Source: Mustela lutreola (taxonomy: Eukaryota > Chordata > Mammalia > Carnivora > Mustelidae). Taken from it: a stretch of 64,000 nt of DNA. Where the stretch lies: positions 36,140,001 through 36,204,000 of the forward strand of contig NC_081299.1 of NCBI RefSeq assembly GCF_030435805.1, read 5' to 3'. Positions 36,899-47,057 of this stretch are shown one piece after another; the stretch's first letter is position 1, and the number at the start of each line of letters is the position of its first letter. The position numbers and the translations under genes are program-made. The notes under the pieces were generated by a model. That model was not told the origin of the DNA. It saw only the letters and a list, made by a program, of their open reading frames with translations, and ran no database searches.

Positions 36899-37018
36899 AG
36901 GGGCACCTGGTGGGCTCAGTAGATGGAGCATACAACTCTTGGTCTCAGGGTTGTGAGTTCAAGCCCCACGTTGGGTGTAGAGATGACTTAAAAACAAAAT
37001 CTTTAAAATGAAATAAAC
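36899..37018 (+). mobile_element. Short older SINE
   Basis: ggggcacctggtgggctcag, cacgttgggtgtagagatga. No CT body. Confidence 0.8.
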
Positions 37019-37131
37019 TTCCATCATTTTACTAGAATGTCTTATTGCTGGTCATTTTGGGACCACATTCTCAGGTTTTTGAGTTTTTCTTTATTTTAGG
37101 AAACTTTGGGAAACTTTCTTGAATAGTTTTT

Positions 37132-37193
37132 TTTTTTAAGATTTTATTTATTTATTTGACAGAGAGAGATTACAAGTAGACAGAGAGGCAGGC

Positions 37194-37227
<34 letters not shown>

Positions 37228-37340
37228 GCAAGCAGGCTCCCTGCTGAGCAGAGAACCCGATGCGGGACTCGATCCCAGGACACTGAGATCATGACCTGAG
37301 CCGAAGGCAGCGGCTTAACCCACTGAGCCACCCAGGCGCC
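37132..37340 (-). mobile_element. CAN-SINE
   Basis: Expanded (ga)n body. TSD cttgaatagttttt at 37118-37131 and 37341-37354. Confidence 0.95.
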
Positions 37341-37570
37341 CTTGAATAGTTTTTAATATTCTGTTCCTTTGCTCTGGTTTTCTTCTGGGACTCATATATC
37401 TAATTTTTTAATCTTTTTGCCTGCTTTTATTATTTGTCAGTATCCAACTCTTTATCTCTTCATATTTTTTCTTTTTAAACATCTCCTCTTTTCCATCTTC
37501 TAAGGCATCATCTCTCATGTTCACTGTTCTTGTGTACTTTCTAGTTTAGTCTTTAAAATTATTTTTTTCT

Positions 37571-37763
37571 GGGGTGCCTGGGTGGCTCAGTGGGTTGAAT
37601 CCTCTGCCTTCAGCTCGGGTCGTGATCCCAGGGTCCTGGGATCGAGCCCCGCTTCAGGCTCTCTGCTTGGCAGGCAGCCTGCTTCCCCCCCCACACACAC
37701 TCTGCCTGCCTCTCTGCCTACTTGTGATCTCTGTCTGTCAAATAAATAAATAAAACCTTAAAA
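37571..37763 (+). mobile_element. CAN-SINE
   Basis: ggggtgcctgggtggctcag. TSD aaaattatttttttct at 37555-37570 and 37764-37779. Confidence 0.95.
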
Positions 37764-38448
37764 AAAATTATTTTTTTCTTTCGTTTCTCATTCTGTCCTG
37801 AGTACTGTTGAATCACATCTGAATTCTAATTCTGACTTATGTTGTCCTTGCATGTGTCATATTGTGTTCTTAGTGTCTTTTGGCTTATTTTGAAAGAGAA
37901 GTTAGCAGTTTTGGTCTGTTTTGTGGTATGCCTTTCTGGTGTGCTTCATTATCTGTAGTAATGTGACTTTTATGGAGCTCTTATAACTTTGTATGGGATT
38001 TGACCTTGATACTTTTCAATTGTTCATTTTCTATGAAATTAGTTTTCCTGAAGTTAAAAAATGAGGTGGGGTTTGGAAAAACTTGTATCACATCACAGAG
38101 CTCCCTCTTCTGTTACTTTGTCTGGCTTGCTTTCTGGGATATCCTGGTTCTCTTTCCCTCTACTAGGCTGGTCGCCTTATTCCTTTCCTTCCTCTGTATT
38201 GTCCCCACCCTACTACATTTTGATTCCACTCCAAGCAACTTCTCCTCAGTGTGGGCCATGGTACCAGAAGGAATCCTTGGTGGGTCAGTTTGACAGTTCA
38301 TAGGACCCAGACCTACCCCAGTGTCTTTGACCTTCTTTCTCCCTGCAGGCCCTTGGTGTTCATCTGCTATTTTAGGCCGCAGATCCTTCCTAGTTTCATT
38401 TACTGTTCTCAGTTGGCCTGTCTTGATTCCAGTGACTCTCTGTAGGCT

Positions 38449-38595
38449 TTTTTTTTTTTTTATAAAGATTTTATTTATTTATCAGAGAGAGAGAGGGAGA
38501 GAGAGTGAACACAGGCAGACAGAGCGGCAGGCAGAGGCAGAGGGAGAAGCAGGCTCCCTGCTGAGCAAGGAGCCTGATGTGGGACTCGATCCCAG
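38449..38595 (-). mobile_element. CAN-SINE, head-truncated
   Basis: Stops at gggactcgatcccag, so the tRNA-like head is absent. The truncation point runs straight into a perfect palindrome at 38596. Confidence 0.9.
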
Positions 38596-38618
38596 ATGTA
38601 GATGTACTACATCTACAT
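38596..38618. repeat. Perfect 23-bp palindrome
   Basis: atgtagatgta, one central c, tacatctacat: 11-bp arms with no mismatch. Confidence 0.95.
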
Positions 38619-38765
38619 GTGTTATTAACTCCAGAATATGGGTTATAGTGTTTATTTTACCATGTAATACACATGTTAAAGAGACAAAAAGAAGAAAGAA
38701 ATTTCTTTTCTTTTTAATTTCCCAGAAAAGAAGAAGAAAACAAATTTAAGCCAGACTTGTATACG

Positions 38766-39029
38766 ACAATATTAGTTTCCTGTGGCTGCTGTAACAAATT
38801 ACTACCAATTTAGTGGTGTAAACCAATGCAAACAGAATACCTCCTAGCTTTGGAGGTCAGAGGATACTTCTGATTTCTTTGAACCAGATAATCCAGGATG
38901 ATCCCTCCATCTCCAGGTCACCTGACTAGCAACCTTAATTCTCCTTTGCCAAGTAACCCATTATATTCACATTTCTGGAGATTAATGTGATGGGGAGATC
39001 TTTGATGGGCCATTATTCTGCCTACCATA
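38766..39029. repeat. Ancient dispersed repeat, copy 2
   Basis: attagtttcctgtggctgct, gtaacaaattactaccaatt, then gggccattattctgcctacc. Shares its end with 33121-33626. Confidence 0.6.
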
Positions 39030-39450
39030 CCCATGTATTTATCATTTCTGGTGATCTTCGTGCCTTCCTATAGATTATTTGGTGTCATTTTCCTTTAGTC
39101 TGAAGAACTTTACCTTAGCATTTTTTGTAGTAGGAGTCTGGTGGTGATGATTCTCTGTATTTGTTGATCTGAACCTGTATATATTTTGCTTTCACTTTAT
39201 TTTTTTGAAATTGAAATAAATTTTATTGAGGTATAATTTACATATAATAAAAATGAACCTACTTTATGTATGCAGTTTGATGAGTTTTGACAATATACAC
39301 ACTCAGGTAATCATTATCACAATCAATACATAGAACATTTTTATCATTTCAAAAATGCATCACATGCCCCTTTGCAGTCAGGCTCTCTACTGCTGTGACT
39401 CTAAGCAACCACAGATCTGCTTTGTAGCAATCAAGATTAGTTTCTCCTTG

Positions 39451-39646
39451 GGGCGCCTGGGTGGCTCAGTGGGTTAAGCCGCTGCCTTCGGCTCAGGTCA
39501 TGATCTCAGGGTCCTGGGATCGAGTCCCGCATCGGGCTCTCTGCTCAGCAGGGAGCCTGCTTCCCTCTCTCTCTCTCTGCCTGCCTCTCCATCTACTTGT
39601 GATTTCTCTCTGTCAAATAAATAAATAAAATCTTAAAAAAAAAAAA
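39451..39646 (+). mobile_element. Young CAN-SINE
   Basis: Near-consensus. Exact 18-bp TSD aagattagtttctccttg at 39433-39450 and 39647-39664. Confidence 0.97.
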
Positions 39647-39701
39647 AAGATTAGTTTCTCCTTGTTCTTAAAATTTCGTATAAGAATAACACAATGTGTA
39701 C

Positions 39702-39878
39702 TTAAAAAAAAAAAGATTTTATTTATTCATTCATGAGTGATAGAGAGAAAGGCAGGGGCAGAGGGAGAAAGAGGCTCCCCACAGAGCACGGAGCCCAACA
39801 TGGGACTCAATCCTAGGATGCTGGGATCACCACCCAAGCCCAAGGCAGATGCTAAACTAACTGAGCCACCCGGGCACC
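39702..39878 (-). mobile_element. CAN-SINE
   Basis: TSD cacaatgtgtac at 39690-39701 and 39879-39890. Confidence 0.93.
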
Positions 39879-40365
39879 CACAATGTGTACGTTTTTATAT
39901 GTGGCCTTTTTTGTTCAGCATCATGTGTTTGAGATTCATACATGTTGTATATATCAAGAGTTTGTTACTTATTACCACTGAGAAGTATTCAATTATATCG
40001 CTATTTGTTAACCCATTAACTTATTGATGGATATTTCAGTTGTTTCTAGTTTTTTGCTCTCAATTAATATTCCATGAGCATTCATATATAAGGATTCTTG
40101 TCAACAGTTTAAAAAAAAGTTTATTGAATGATTACTTCTCATGGATAAATACCTAAGAGAGGAATGGGTGAGGTCTATGGCAAGTAAAATTTCAAAAGAC
40201 AATGTCAACACTTTTCCCAAGGTACTTGTACCATTTTACATCCCAAAAAACAATGTATGTGAGTTCCAGTTGTCCTACACCCTCCCCAGTCCTTAGTATT
40301 GTCAGTCTTTTTAATTTTAGCTATTTTAATAGGTATGTAGAGGTATCTAGTTTGCATACATTTTT

Positions 40366-40675
40366 CTTTTGTCTTTGAAACTATTAATAGCAATGGCACT
40401 AAAATTCTTGTCTGCTAATTTTAACACCTGTGTCATTTTGGGGAAAGTTTGTATTGATGACTTGTGTGTCTGCTTCACTTGTTTCTTCACTTGTCTACTC
40501 TTCTTTGGTTGGATGCTGGACATTATGAATGATATGTTTTGGGATTCTAGATTCTGTTATGTTCTTCTGAAGAATGGTTTTTGTTTTAGCAGGAAAGTAA
40601 CTTGGCTAGACTTTGGCTCCAAATTCTCTCTGCAGCAGTGGGCAAAAGCTGAAATCTTCACCCAGCTTGAAATGT
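40366..40675. other. Probable old LINE sequence
   Basis: tagattctgttatgttcttc then gttttagcaggaaagtaact resembles L1M. An open frame here (to 40713) has no recognisable protein features. Confidence 0.4.
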
Positions 40676-40743
40676 TGGGAGAATTACAGAAATGTGACAT
40701 AGACCTAAAGTGAGCAAATACTGTTGAAAAAAGGGCAATGATA

Positions 40744-41040
40744 CGGCAACTCTCTTGGGTTCCCACCCCCTACAAAGCTTTGTACTGTTGGGCGCCTGGG
40801 TGGCTCAGTGGGTTAAGCCTCTGCCTTCAGCTCAGGTCATGATTCCAGGGTCATGGGATCGAGCCCTGCATCGGGCTCTCTGCTTAGCAGGGAGCCTGCT
40901 TCCCCCTCTCTTTCTGCCTGCCTCTCTGCCTGCTTGTGATCTTTCTGTCAAATAAATAAATAAAATCTTAAAAAAAAAGCTTTATATTGTCACTTCTATT
41001 GTTCAATAAACCTTCTTTGTTGCTCACCAAAAAAAGGGGG
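40744..41040 (+). mobile_element. Short retrocopied 3' end, later hit by a SINE
   Basis: Without the SINE about 110 bases remain, ending AATAAA (41005-41010), 18 bases, then seven A. Flanked by gggcaatgata (40733-40743) and gggcactgata (41041-41051). The source transcript was not recognised. Confidence 0.6.
40792..40975 (+). mobile_element. CAN-SINE
   Basis: gggcgcctgggtggctcagt. Flanked by diverged aaagctttgtactgt / aaagctttatattgt. Confidence 0.92.
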
Positions 41041-41544
41041 GGGCACTGATAGACTTGCTCAACACAGGACGGCAAGAAACCTTCAATTTGTTAAAAAACA
41101 AAAAAACACACAAAAAACAAAAAAATTCTGTATCTGCCAAGTGCTATAAAGTAAAGCTCAATAAAATGAGGTGTGTCTGAGCAGTTGGAGATGTCAACAC
41201 CCCTCTCTAAGCATTTAATAGAAGGATTAGACAGATAATGTATGCAAAAATTGGAAATAGCACTGTCAACCAACAGGATCTAATGGACATTTTATAATAC
41301 GCCATCAAGCAACAGCATGCTATATATTCTCTTAGAGTAGCCACAGAACATATACCAAGATAGCCTTTATCTATCCTGGGTCACAAAATAAATTTCAATA
41401 TAAAAAAAAAAGAAATCATATAGAGTGTATTCTTTAGCTACAGTGGAATCATTAGGAATCAATAACAGAGCGATAACAAAATTTACTCATACTTGGAACT
41501 AAACACATTTCTAAATAATCCATTGGTCAAAGAAGAAATTTCTT

Positions 41545-41896
41545 TTTTTTTTTTTTAAGATTTTATTTTTTCAAAAATCTTTAAACAAACTTTTTTTTTT
41601 AAAAGATTTTATTTATTCAGGGTGCTGTGAAGTGTGTAAACCTGGCGATTCACAGACCTGTACCCCTGGGGATTAAAAATATATGTTTATAAAAAATAAA
41701 AAATTAAAAAAAAAGATTTTATTTATTCATTTGAGACAGAGGGATATAAACAGAGAACATGAGCATGGGGAGAGGCAGAGGAACAAGCAGACTCCCCTCT
41801 GAGAAGGGAGCTGGGGGGCGTCTTGATTCCAGAACCCTGAAATCATGACCTGAGCTGAAGGCGGATGCTTATATATCTGAGTCACCCAGGTGCCCC
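41545..41896 (-). mobile_element. CAN-SINE, minus, itself hit by a tiny L1
   Basis: The T tract begins near 41545. The body runs to tgagtcacccaggtgcccc. A 91-bp L1 end sits inside at 41620-41710. Confidence 0.88.
41620..41710 (+). mobile_element. Very short 5'-truncated carnivore L1
   Basis: gtgctgtgaagtgtgtaaac then gattcacagacctgtacccc is the extreme 3' end of the active carnivore L1. TSD aaaagattttatttattca at 41601-41619 and 41711-41729. Confidence 0.9.
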
Positions 41897-41955
41897 AGAG
41901 AGGAAGTTTCAAGGGAAAAAGATATATTGAACTTAATAGAAATGAAAATACAAGG

Positions 41956-42156
41956 GGCACTTGGGTGACTCAGTGGGTTAAGCCTCTGCCTTCGGCTCAG
42001 GTCATGATCTCAGGGTCCTGGGATCGAGTCCTACATCTGGCTCTCTGCTCGGCGGAGAGCCTGCTTCCTCCTCTCTCTCTCTCTCTCTCTGCCTGTCTCT
42101 CTGCCTACTTGTGGTCTCTCTCTGCCAAATAAATAAATAACATCTTAAAAAAAAAA
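41956..42156 (+). mobile_element. CAN-SINE
   Basis: aggggcacttgggtgactca, tail aaataaataaataacatctt. Target repeat aaaatacaa / gaaatacaa. Confidence 0.92.
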
Positions 42157-42323
42157 AGGAAATACAAAATATCAAAATTTGTGGGACACAGCTATAGCAG
42201 TGTGGAGAAAGGAGTTTATGGCTTACATTAGAAAAGAGGAAAAAATCTCAAATCAATAACCTAAACATCTGTCTGAAGCATCTGGAAAAAGAAGAACAAA
42301 ATAAACCCAATGAAGGCAGAAGT

Positions 42324-42337
42324 AAGAAATAATACAA

Positions 42338-42377
<40 letters not shown>

Positions 42378-42390
42378 AATAATACAAATA
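42324..42390 (+). repeat. Direct repeat flanking a pure (A)33 run
   Basis: aagaaataatacaaata at 42324-42340 and 42374-42390 around 33 consecutive A inside L1 ORF2 sequence. Confidence 0.95.
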
Positions 42391-42417
42391 AGAACAGAAA
42401 TCGGTAAAGTTGAAAAT

Positions 42418-42945
42418 TTATTTATGGGTCTTAATTTATTAAGGTGACTGATAATACAGAGAAATCAATGCCACTAAAAGAGAAGTTTAATGCTACTGTT
42501 CATAATTTCCCTAGAAACAAGAAGCACAACTCACCATGCAGGGCCATGGTGGAAGCACTAGTGTTAATCAAAAGGCAGAAAGGAGCAAAGGGAGGGCATA
42601 GGCCACAATCTTTATTTGGATTGCATGGGAAAGGTAGGGCAGGGTGGGTAAAGTTTAGGATTGGTTAATGTGAAATAAATCTGGTGGTCTTTGGGGCATA
42701 AGGATGGCCTCTTGTTGTCTGGAACATGGCCATGGTTGTTCTAGGGTAGGGTGAATATTGGCTTGATGTGTGGTTGAAAAAAGGTAGTGGCTAGGGATAT
42801 AGATTTGGGATTAACTGACGGGTTTATAACATGATTTTCAATGCCTGTGAAAGCTGGATTTCAGGACAGATGTAAACAACTTTGGTCATTAGTTCGGGCC
42901 TGTGATAAATGGGTGCCAAATAGACAAATGCAGAGCCTAAGAAAA
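42418..42945 (-). mobile_element. LTR-like fossil inserted in the L1
   Basis: About 530 bases interrupt the L1 between ttgaaaa and agaaatagagaaaattaa. On the minus strand it carries an AATAAA followed by a GT/CT-rich end, as a solo LTR would. Family not recognised. Old and non-coding. Confidence 0.4.
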
Positions 42946-43603
42946 CGCAGAAGAAAAATAGAAATAGAGAAAATTAATGAAACAAAGAGTTGTTTCATTG
43001 AAAAGATCAATAAAATTGACAAATCTCCAGCAAGACTGTTGAAGAATAAAAAGAGAAGGCACAAATTAATAATATTAGGGATGAAATGAAGTATCAATAC
43101 AGACCCTGTAGACATCAAAAATATAGTAAGGGTATGTTACAAACAACTCTGCATACATAAATTCAACAACTTAAACAAAATGGACCAATTCCTCAAAAAA
43201 ATACAGAGTACCACAACTTATCCAATATGAAATAGATGACTTGAAGAGTCCCATAACTATTAAGGAAATTTAATTCATAATTTAAAAACTCCCATAAAAG
43301 GAATCTCCAGATACAGATGGTTTCACTTAAGAATTCTACCAAACGTTTAAAGAAGAATTAACACCAATTCTATGCAATCTATTCTAGAAAATAGAAGAGG
43401 AGAGAATACTTCACAATTCATTAAATGTATGGTTTTCAGTATACATACCCTGTACAGGTTTTTTCACATTTGTACCTAAGTCTTTCGGTTTTTTTTTTTG
43501 TTTTTTTTTTGTTTTTTTTTTATTGTAAACTGTAATGTATTTTATTTTCAGTATCCATGTGGTCATTGCTCATATTGACCTTTTTTTTTAAAGAAGATTT
43601 TTT

Positions 43604-43783
43604 TTTTTTTTTTTTTTTGACAGAGAGAAATCACAAGTAGACGGAGAGGCAGGCAGAGAGAGAGACAGGGAAGCAGGCTCCCTGCTGAGCAGAGAGCCCG
43701 ATGCGGGACTCGATCCCACAACCCTGAGATCATGACCTGAGCCGAAGGCAGCGGCTTAACCCACTGAGCCACCCAGGCTCCCT
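43604..43783 (-). mobile_element. CAN-SINE inside arm 1
   Basis: Ends gagccacccaggctccc. TSD aagaagatttttt at 43591-43603 and 43784-43796. Confidence 0.93.
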
Positions 43784-43796
43784 AAGAAGATTTTTT

Positions 43797-43860
43797 AAAG
43801 ATTTTATTATTTATTTGACAGAGATCACAAGTAGGCAGAAAGGCAGGCAGAGAGAGAGAG
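43797..43860 (-). mobile_element. SINE tail carried by arm 1
   Basis: Only the poly(A)-side half of a SINE, with the private word aggcagaaaggcaggcag. It matches the tail of the SINE at 44828-44990. Confidence 0.85.
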
Positions 43861-44235
43861 AGTATTTTAAGTATTACCTTAAAACAAAACCAGACAAAAA
43901 CAGTACAAAAAAGAAACTACAGACTAGTATCCTTCATGAATATAGATGCAAAAGTCATTAAGAAAATATTAGCAAATAGAATTAATAATATATAAAAAGA
44001 ATTTTCTACTGTGATCAATAGGGTTTATTTCAGGGATGGCAAGCCAGTTCAATAGTCAAAAATCAATATAATACACCATATTAAGAGTCAAAAGAAGAAA
44101 ATTATATGATTGTATTAACTGATACAGAAAAAGCATTTGACAAAATTCAGCAGCCATTCATAATAAAACTTAAAATAGGAATAGAAGGGAACTCTTCAAC
44201 TAGTTAAAAAGCATCGACAAAAACCCTACAATTAG

Positions 44236-44400
44236 GGGCCCCTAGCTGGCTCAGTTGGTTAAGGGGCTACCTTTGGCTCAGGTCATGATCCCAGGATCCT
44301 GCAGGGAGTCTAATTCTCCCTCTCCCTCTGCCCCTGCTCCTGTCCTCTCTCTCTCTCTCATGTACTCTCTAATAAATAAGTAAATAAAATCTTAAAAAGA
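44236..44400 (+). mobile_element. CAN-SINE, older
   Basis: ggggcccctagctggctcag, shortened middle, tail aataaataagtaaataaa. Confidence 0.85.
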
Positions 44401-44725
44401 AAATAACAACAATACTGAAGTTAGCATTACACATAGTGGTTGGAGACCGGATGTTTCCCCCCTAAGTTGGGAACAGGTAAGGATGTCTTCTTTTACCTCT
44501 CCTACTCAGCATGGTCCTGGAAGTTCTAAATTGGTACAATAAGGCAAGAAAATGAAATAAATAAAAGGCGTAGACATTAAAAAGAGAGAGAAAACTGTCC
44601 CTATGTGTAGAAGACAAGATTGTCTACATGGAAATCCCCAGGAATCTACAAAAAACTTCCTAGAACAATTGACTTCATCAAGGCCGCAGAATACAAAATA
44701 AATATACCAAAACCAGTTGCATTTT

Positions 44726-44822
44726 AGGGTGCCTGTCTGGTTCAGTTGGTAGAGCATGCAACTCTTGATCTTGGGGTTATGAATTCGAGACCCACACTGG
44801 GTGTAGAGATTACTTAAAAAAG
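44726..44822 (+). mobile_element. Short older SINE
   Basis: gggtgcctgtctggttcagt, actgggtgtagagattactt. Confidence 0.8.
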
Positions 44823-44827
44823 TAATG

Positions 44828-44990
44828 GGGGCGCCTGGGTGGCTCAGTGGGTTAAGGCCTCCGCCTTCAGCTTGGGTCTCTCTGCTTGGTGGGGAGCCTG
44901 CTTCCTCCTCTCTCTGCCTGCCTTTCTGCCTACTTGTGATCTCTGTCAAATAAATAATAAAATCTTAAAAAAATTTTCTTAAAAAAAAAA
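44828..44990 (+). mobile_element. CAN-SINE, source of the arm 1 tail
   Basis: gggggcgcctgggtggctca, internal deletion, private cctttctgcc and aaataataaaatctt. Confidence 0.93.
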
Positions 44991-45320
44991 GTCAAGGGGC
45001 GCCTGGGTGGCTCAGTGGGTTAAGCTGCTGCCTTCGGCTCAGGTCATGATCTCAGGGTCCTGGGATCGAGTCCCGCATTGGGCTCTGCTCAGCAGGGAGC
45101 CTGCTTCCTCCTCTCTCTCTCTGCCTGCCTCTCTGCCTACTTGTAATCTCTCTCTGTCAAATAAATAAATAAAATCTTAAAAAAAAAAGTCAATATGAGC
45201 AATGACCACATGGCTACTGAAAATAAAATACAATACAGTTTACAATAAAAAAAAAAAAAGAAAGACTTAGGTACAAATGTGAAAAAACCTGTACAGGGTA
45301 TGTATACTGAAAACCATACA
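44909..45320 (+). repeat. Inverted duplication, arm 2 (apparent donor)
   Basis: SINE tail (gcctgcctttctgcctactt) joined to L1 ORF2 (gacttaggtacaaatgtg) in its natural L1 position. Interrupted by the SINE at 44996-45180, which arm 1 lacks. Confidence 0.9.
44996..45180 (+). mobile_element. CAN-SINE inside arm 2
   Basis: ggggcgcctgggtggctcag. TSD aaaaaaaagtcaa at 44983-44995 and 45181-45193. Confidence 0.95.
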
Positions 45321-45369
45321 ATGTTGATGAATGAACTAAAAGAAAATCTATATTAATGGAGAGATAGAG

Positions 45370-45541
45370 CCATGAGAGATGGCTCATTTGGTTAAGTGTC
45401 TGGGATCAGGTTATGATCTCAGAGTACTGGGATCAGACTCCTTGCTTAGCAGGGAGCATGCTTCTCCCTCTGCCTGCTGGGCCCCCTGTTTGTGCTCTCT
45501 CTCCCTCTCTGACAAATAAATAAATAATCTTTAAAAAAAAA
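45370..45541 (+). mobile_element. CAN-SINE, diverged head
   Basis: agatggctcatttggttaag, gcagggagcatgcttctccc, tail aaataaataaataatcttt. Confidence 0.85.
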
Positions 45542-45677
45542 ATCTATGGGTAACTTAAAAAAAATGGAGAGATGTACTTTGTTCATGGATTGGTAGATTC
45601 AATCCAGTAAAGATGTCAATTCTCTCCAAACTGTTATATGGATTTAATGAAATTCCTGTCAAAATTGCAGCAAGTGG

Positions 45678-45880
45678 GACGCCTGGGTGGCTCAGTTGGT
45701 TAAGCAACTGCCTTCAGCTCAGGTCATGATCCCAGCGTCCTGGGATCGAGTCCCACATCAGGCTCCTTGCTCAGCAGGGAGCCTGCTTCTCCCTCTGCCT
45801 CTGCTTGCCATTCTGTCTGCCTGTGCTCGCTCTCTCCCCCTCCCTCTCTCTGATAAATAAATAAAATCTTTAAAAAAAAA
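45678..45880 (+). mobile_element. CAN-SINE
   Basis: gggacgcctgggtggctcag. Flanked by attgcagcaagt / atcgcagcaagt. Confidence 0.94.
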
Positions 45881-46185
45881 ATCGCAGCAAGTTTTTCTTG
45901 TAAATATTGACAAGGCTAGTTTCAAATATGTATGGAAAGTCAAAGGAACTAGAATAGCTAATACAACTTTGAAAAATAAAATAAAATGGAAGGACTTAGT
46001 CTACTCAATTTCAACACTTACATAGCTACAGTAATCAAACTGTAGAGTAGTACTTGTGGGGGGTTAGACACATAGATCAATGGAACAGAATGACGATCCA
46101 GAAATACACCCATATGAATATGCACAAATGATTTTTGGCAAAGGTGCAAACGCAATTCAATGGCTGAAAGACAGGCTTTGCAACA

Positions 46186-46794
46186 AATGTTTGTTCAAGT
46201 AAATTTCTAGGCCCATATTGGAGCCAATTCTGTGCCATGTCAGCAAACAGAAGCAAACTGAGAGAACTTTCATGTCCTTGTAAATTCTCTGCTTGACCGG
46301 AAACAGTGTATCTACTCAGCCAGTCTCCAAGCAGCAAGCCAACTCTGGACTAGCTAGCTACTCATTTCCCTGTTCCTTCTCACCCCAAACAAGGTTCACT
46401 ACTTTGCCCCAGCCAATCAGATATTTTCTATTTTTCTCTTCCCTGTTCTTTATTCTCGATCCTGTAAAATCTCCCTGCCTTCTGCCCCATTTTGCAGTTC
46501 TCCAAATGGAGACGGTCCACTTCATGAAGTAGTAAATAAAGTTTGTTTGTATTACCTAAATTGTCTTCTTTTTTTTTTTTTTAAAGATTTTATTTATTTA
46601 TTTGTCAGAGATTGAGAACAAGCAGGGGGAGCGACAGGCAGAGGGAGAAGCAGGCTCCCTGCCGAGCAAGGAGCCTGATGAGAAACTCGATCCCAGGACC
46701 CTGGGATCATGACCTGAGCAGAAAGCTGATACTTAACCTACTGAGCCACCCAGGTGTCCCTAAATTGTCTTCTTTAAAAACTTTTTTTTAACAC
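46186..46794 (+). mobile_element. LTR-like fossil in the L1
   Basis: About 400 bases (without the SINE) break the L1 between caacaaatg and cggtactggagcaattg. They hold a CCAAT box (agccaatcag), a TATA-like ctgtaaaatc and AATAAA near 46536, the layout of a solo LTR. Family not recognised. Old, no coding part. Confidence 0.5.
46572..46760 (-). mobile_element. CAN-SINE in the LTR-like fossil
   Basis: TSD taaattgtcttcttt at 46557-46571 and 46761-46775. Confidence 0.95.
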
Positions 46795-47057
46795 GGTACT
46801 GGAGCAATTGAACATTTATAGGCAAAACAATGGATCTCTACCAAAATGTCACACATTATTAAAAAAGTAATTCAATGTGGATCATATATTTGATTGTAAA
46901 ACATAAAACTATAAAACTTTATAGGAAACTTTTAGGAAAAACATAGGAGAAAATCTTTGGGAGATAAGGTTAGACAAAATATTCTTAATACCAAAGTCAT
47001 GATCTATAAAAAAGAAAAATTGATAAATCGTACTTCGTAAAAATTAAAAATGGTTGT

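Larger units (their letters stand above)
36590..38448 (-). mobile_element. Old L1/HAL1-type LINE, minus, multiply interrupted
   Basis: Non-SINE pieces read as reversed L1: attttcttctggcatatagt, gaatgtcttattgctggtca, gttcctttgctctggttttc, ccatcttctaaggcatcatc. Broken by five SINEs. The part past 37800 is assigned only weakly. Confidence 0.5.
39030..40365 (-). mobile_element. Old L1 fragments, minus, two SINE insertions
   Basis: 39030-39190 resembles an L1 piece (gaagaactttaccttagcat). 39191-40365 matches reversed L1 (ttattgaggtataatttaca, gagattcatacatgttgtat, ggttgatggat-like steps, gagttccagttgtcctacac, ttgtcagtctttttaatttt). The order follows the L1M consensus I remember. Confidence 0.75.
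40676..41183 (-). mobile_element. Tigger DNA transposon terminal fragment, split
   Basis: gtgacatagacctaaagtga, gcaaatactgttgaaaaaag, then after an insertion tgatagacttgctcaacaca, gaaaccttcaatttgttaaa and aataaaatgaggtgtgtctg reproduce the Tigger1/2-type end in reverse. Confidence 0.75.
43426..43860 (-). repeat. Inverted duplication, arm 1
   Basis: Reverse complement of 44909-45320 once the SINE at 43604-43783 is removed. It contains an inverted piece of L1 ORF2 and the tail half of the SINE at 44828-44990. It interrupts the L1 between acaattcatt and aagtattacc. Confidence 0.9.

Noticed and set aside
38321-38749. 142-codon frame near 38.5 kb
   Set aside because: Half of it is the translated minus SINE (QRERGRESEHRQTERQ-type text).
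40369-40713. 114-codon frame with a Met start
   Set aside because: Falls in old LINE and Tigger sequence. Hydrophobic, Phe/Cys-rich product with no family resemblance.
44506-44949. 147-codon minus frame
   Set aside because: Reads antisense through L1 and SINE sequence. Chance frame.
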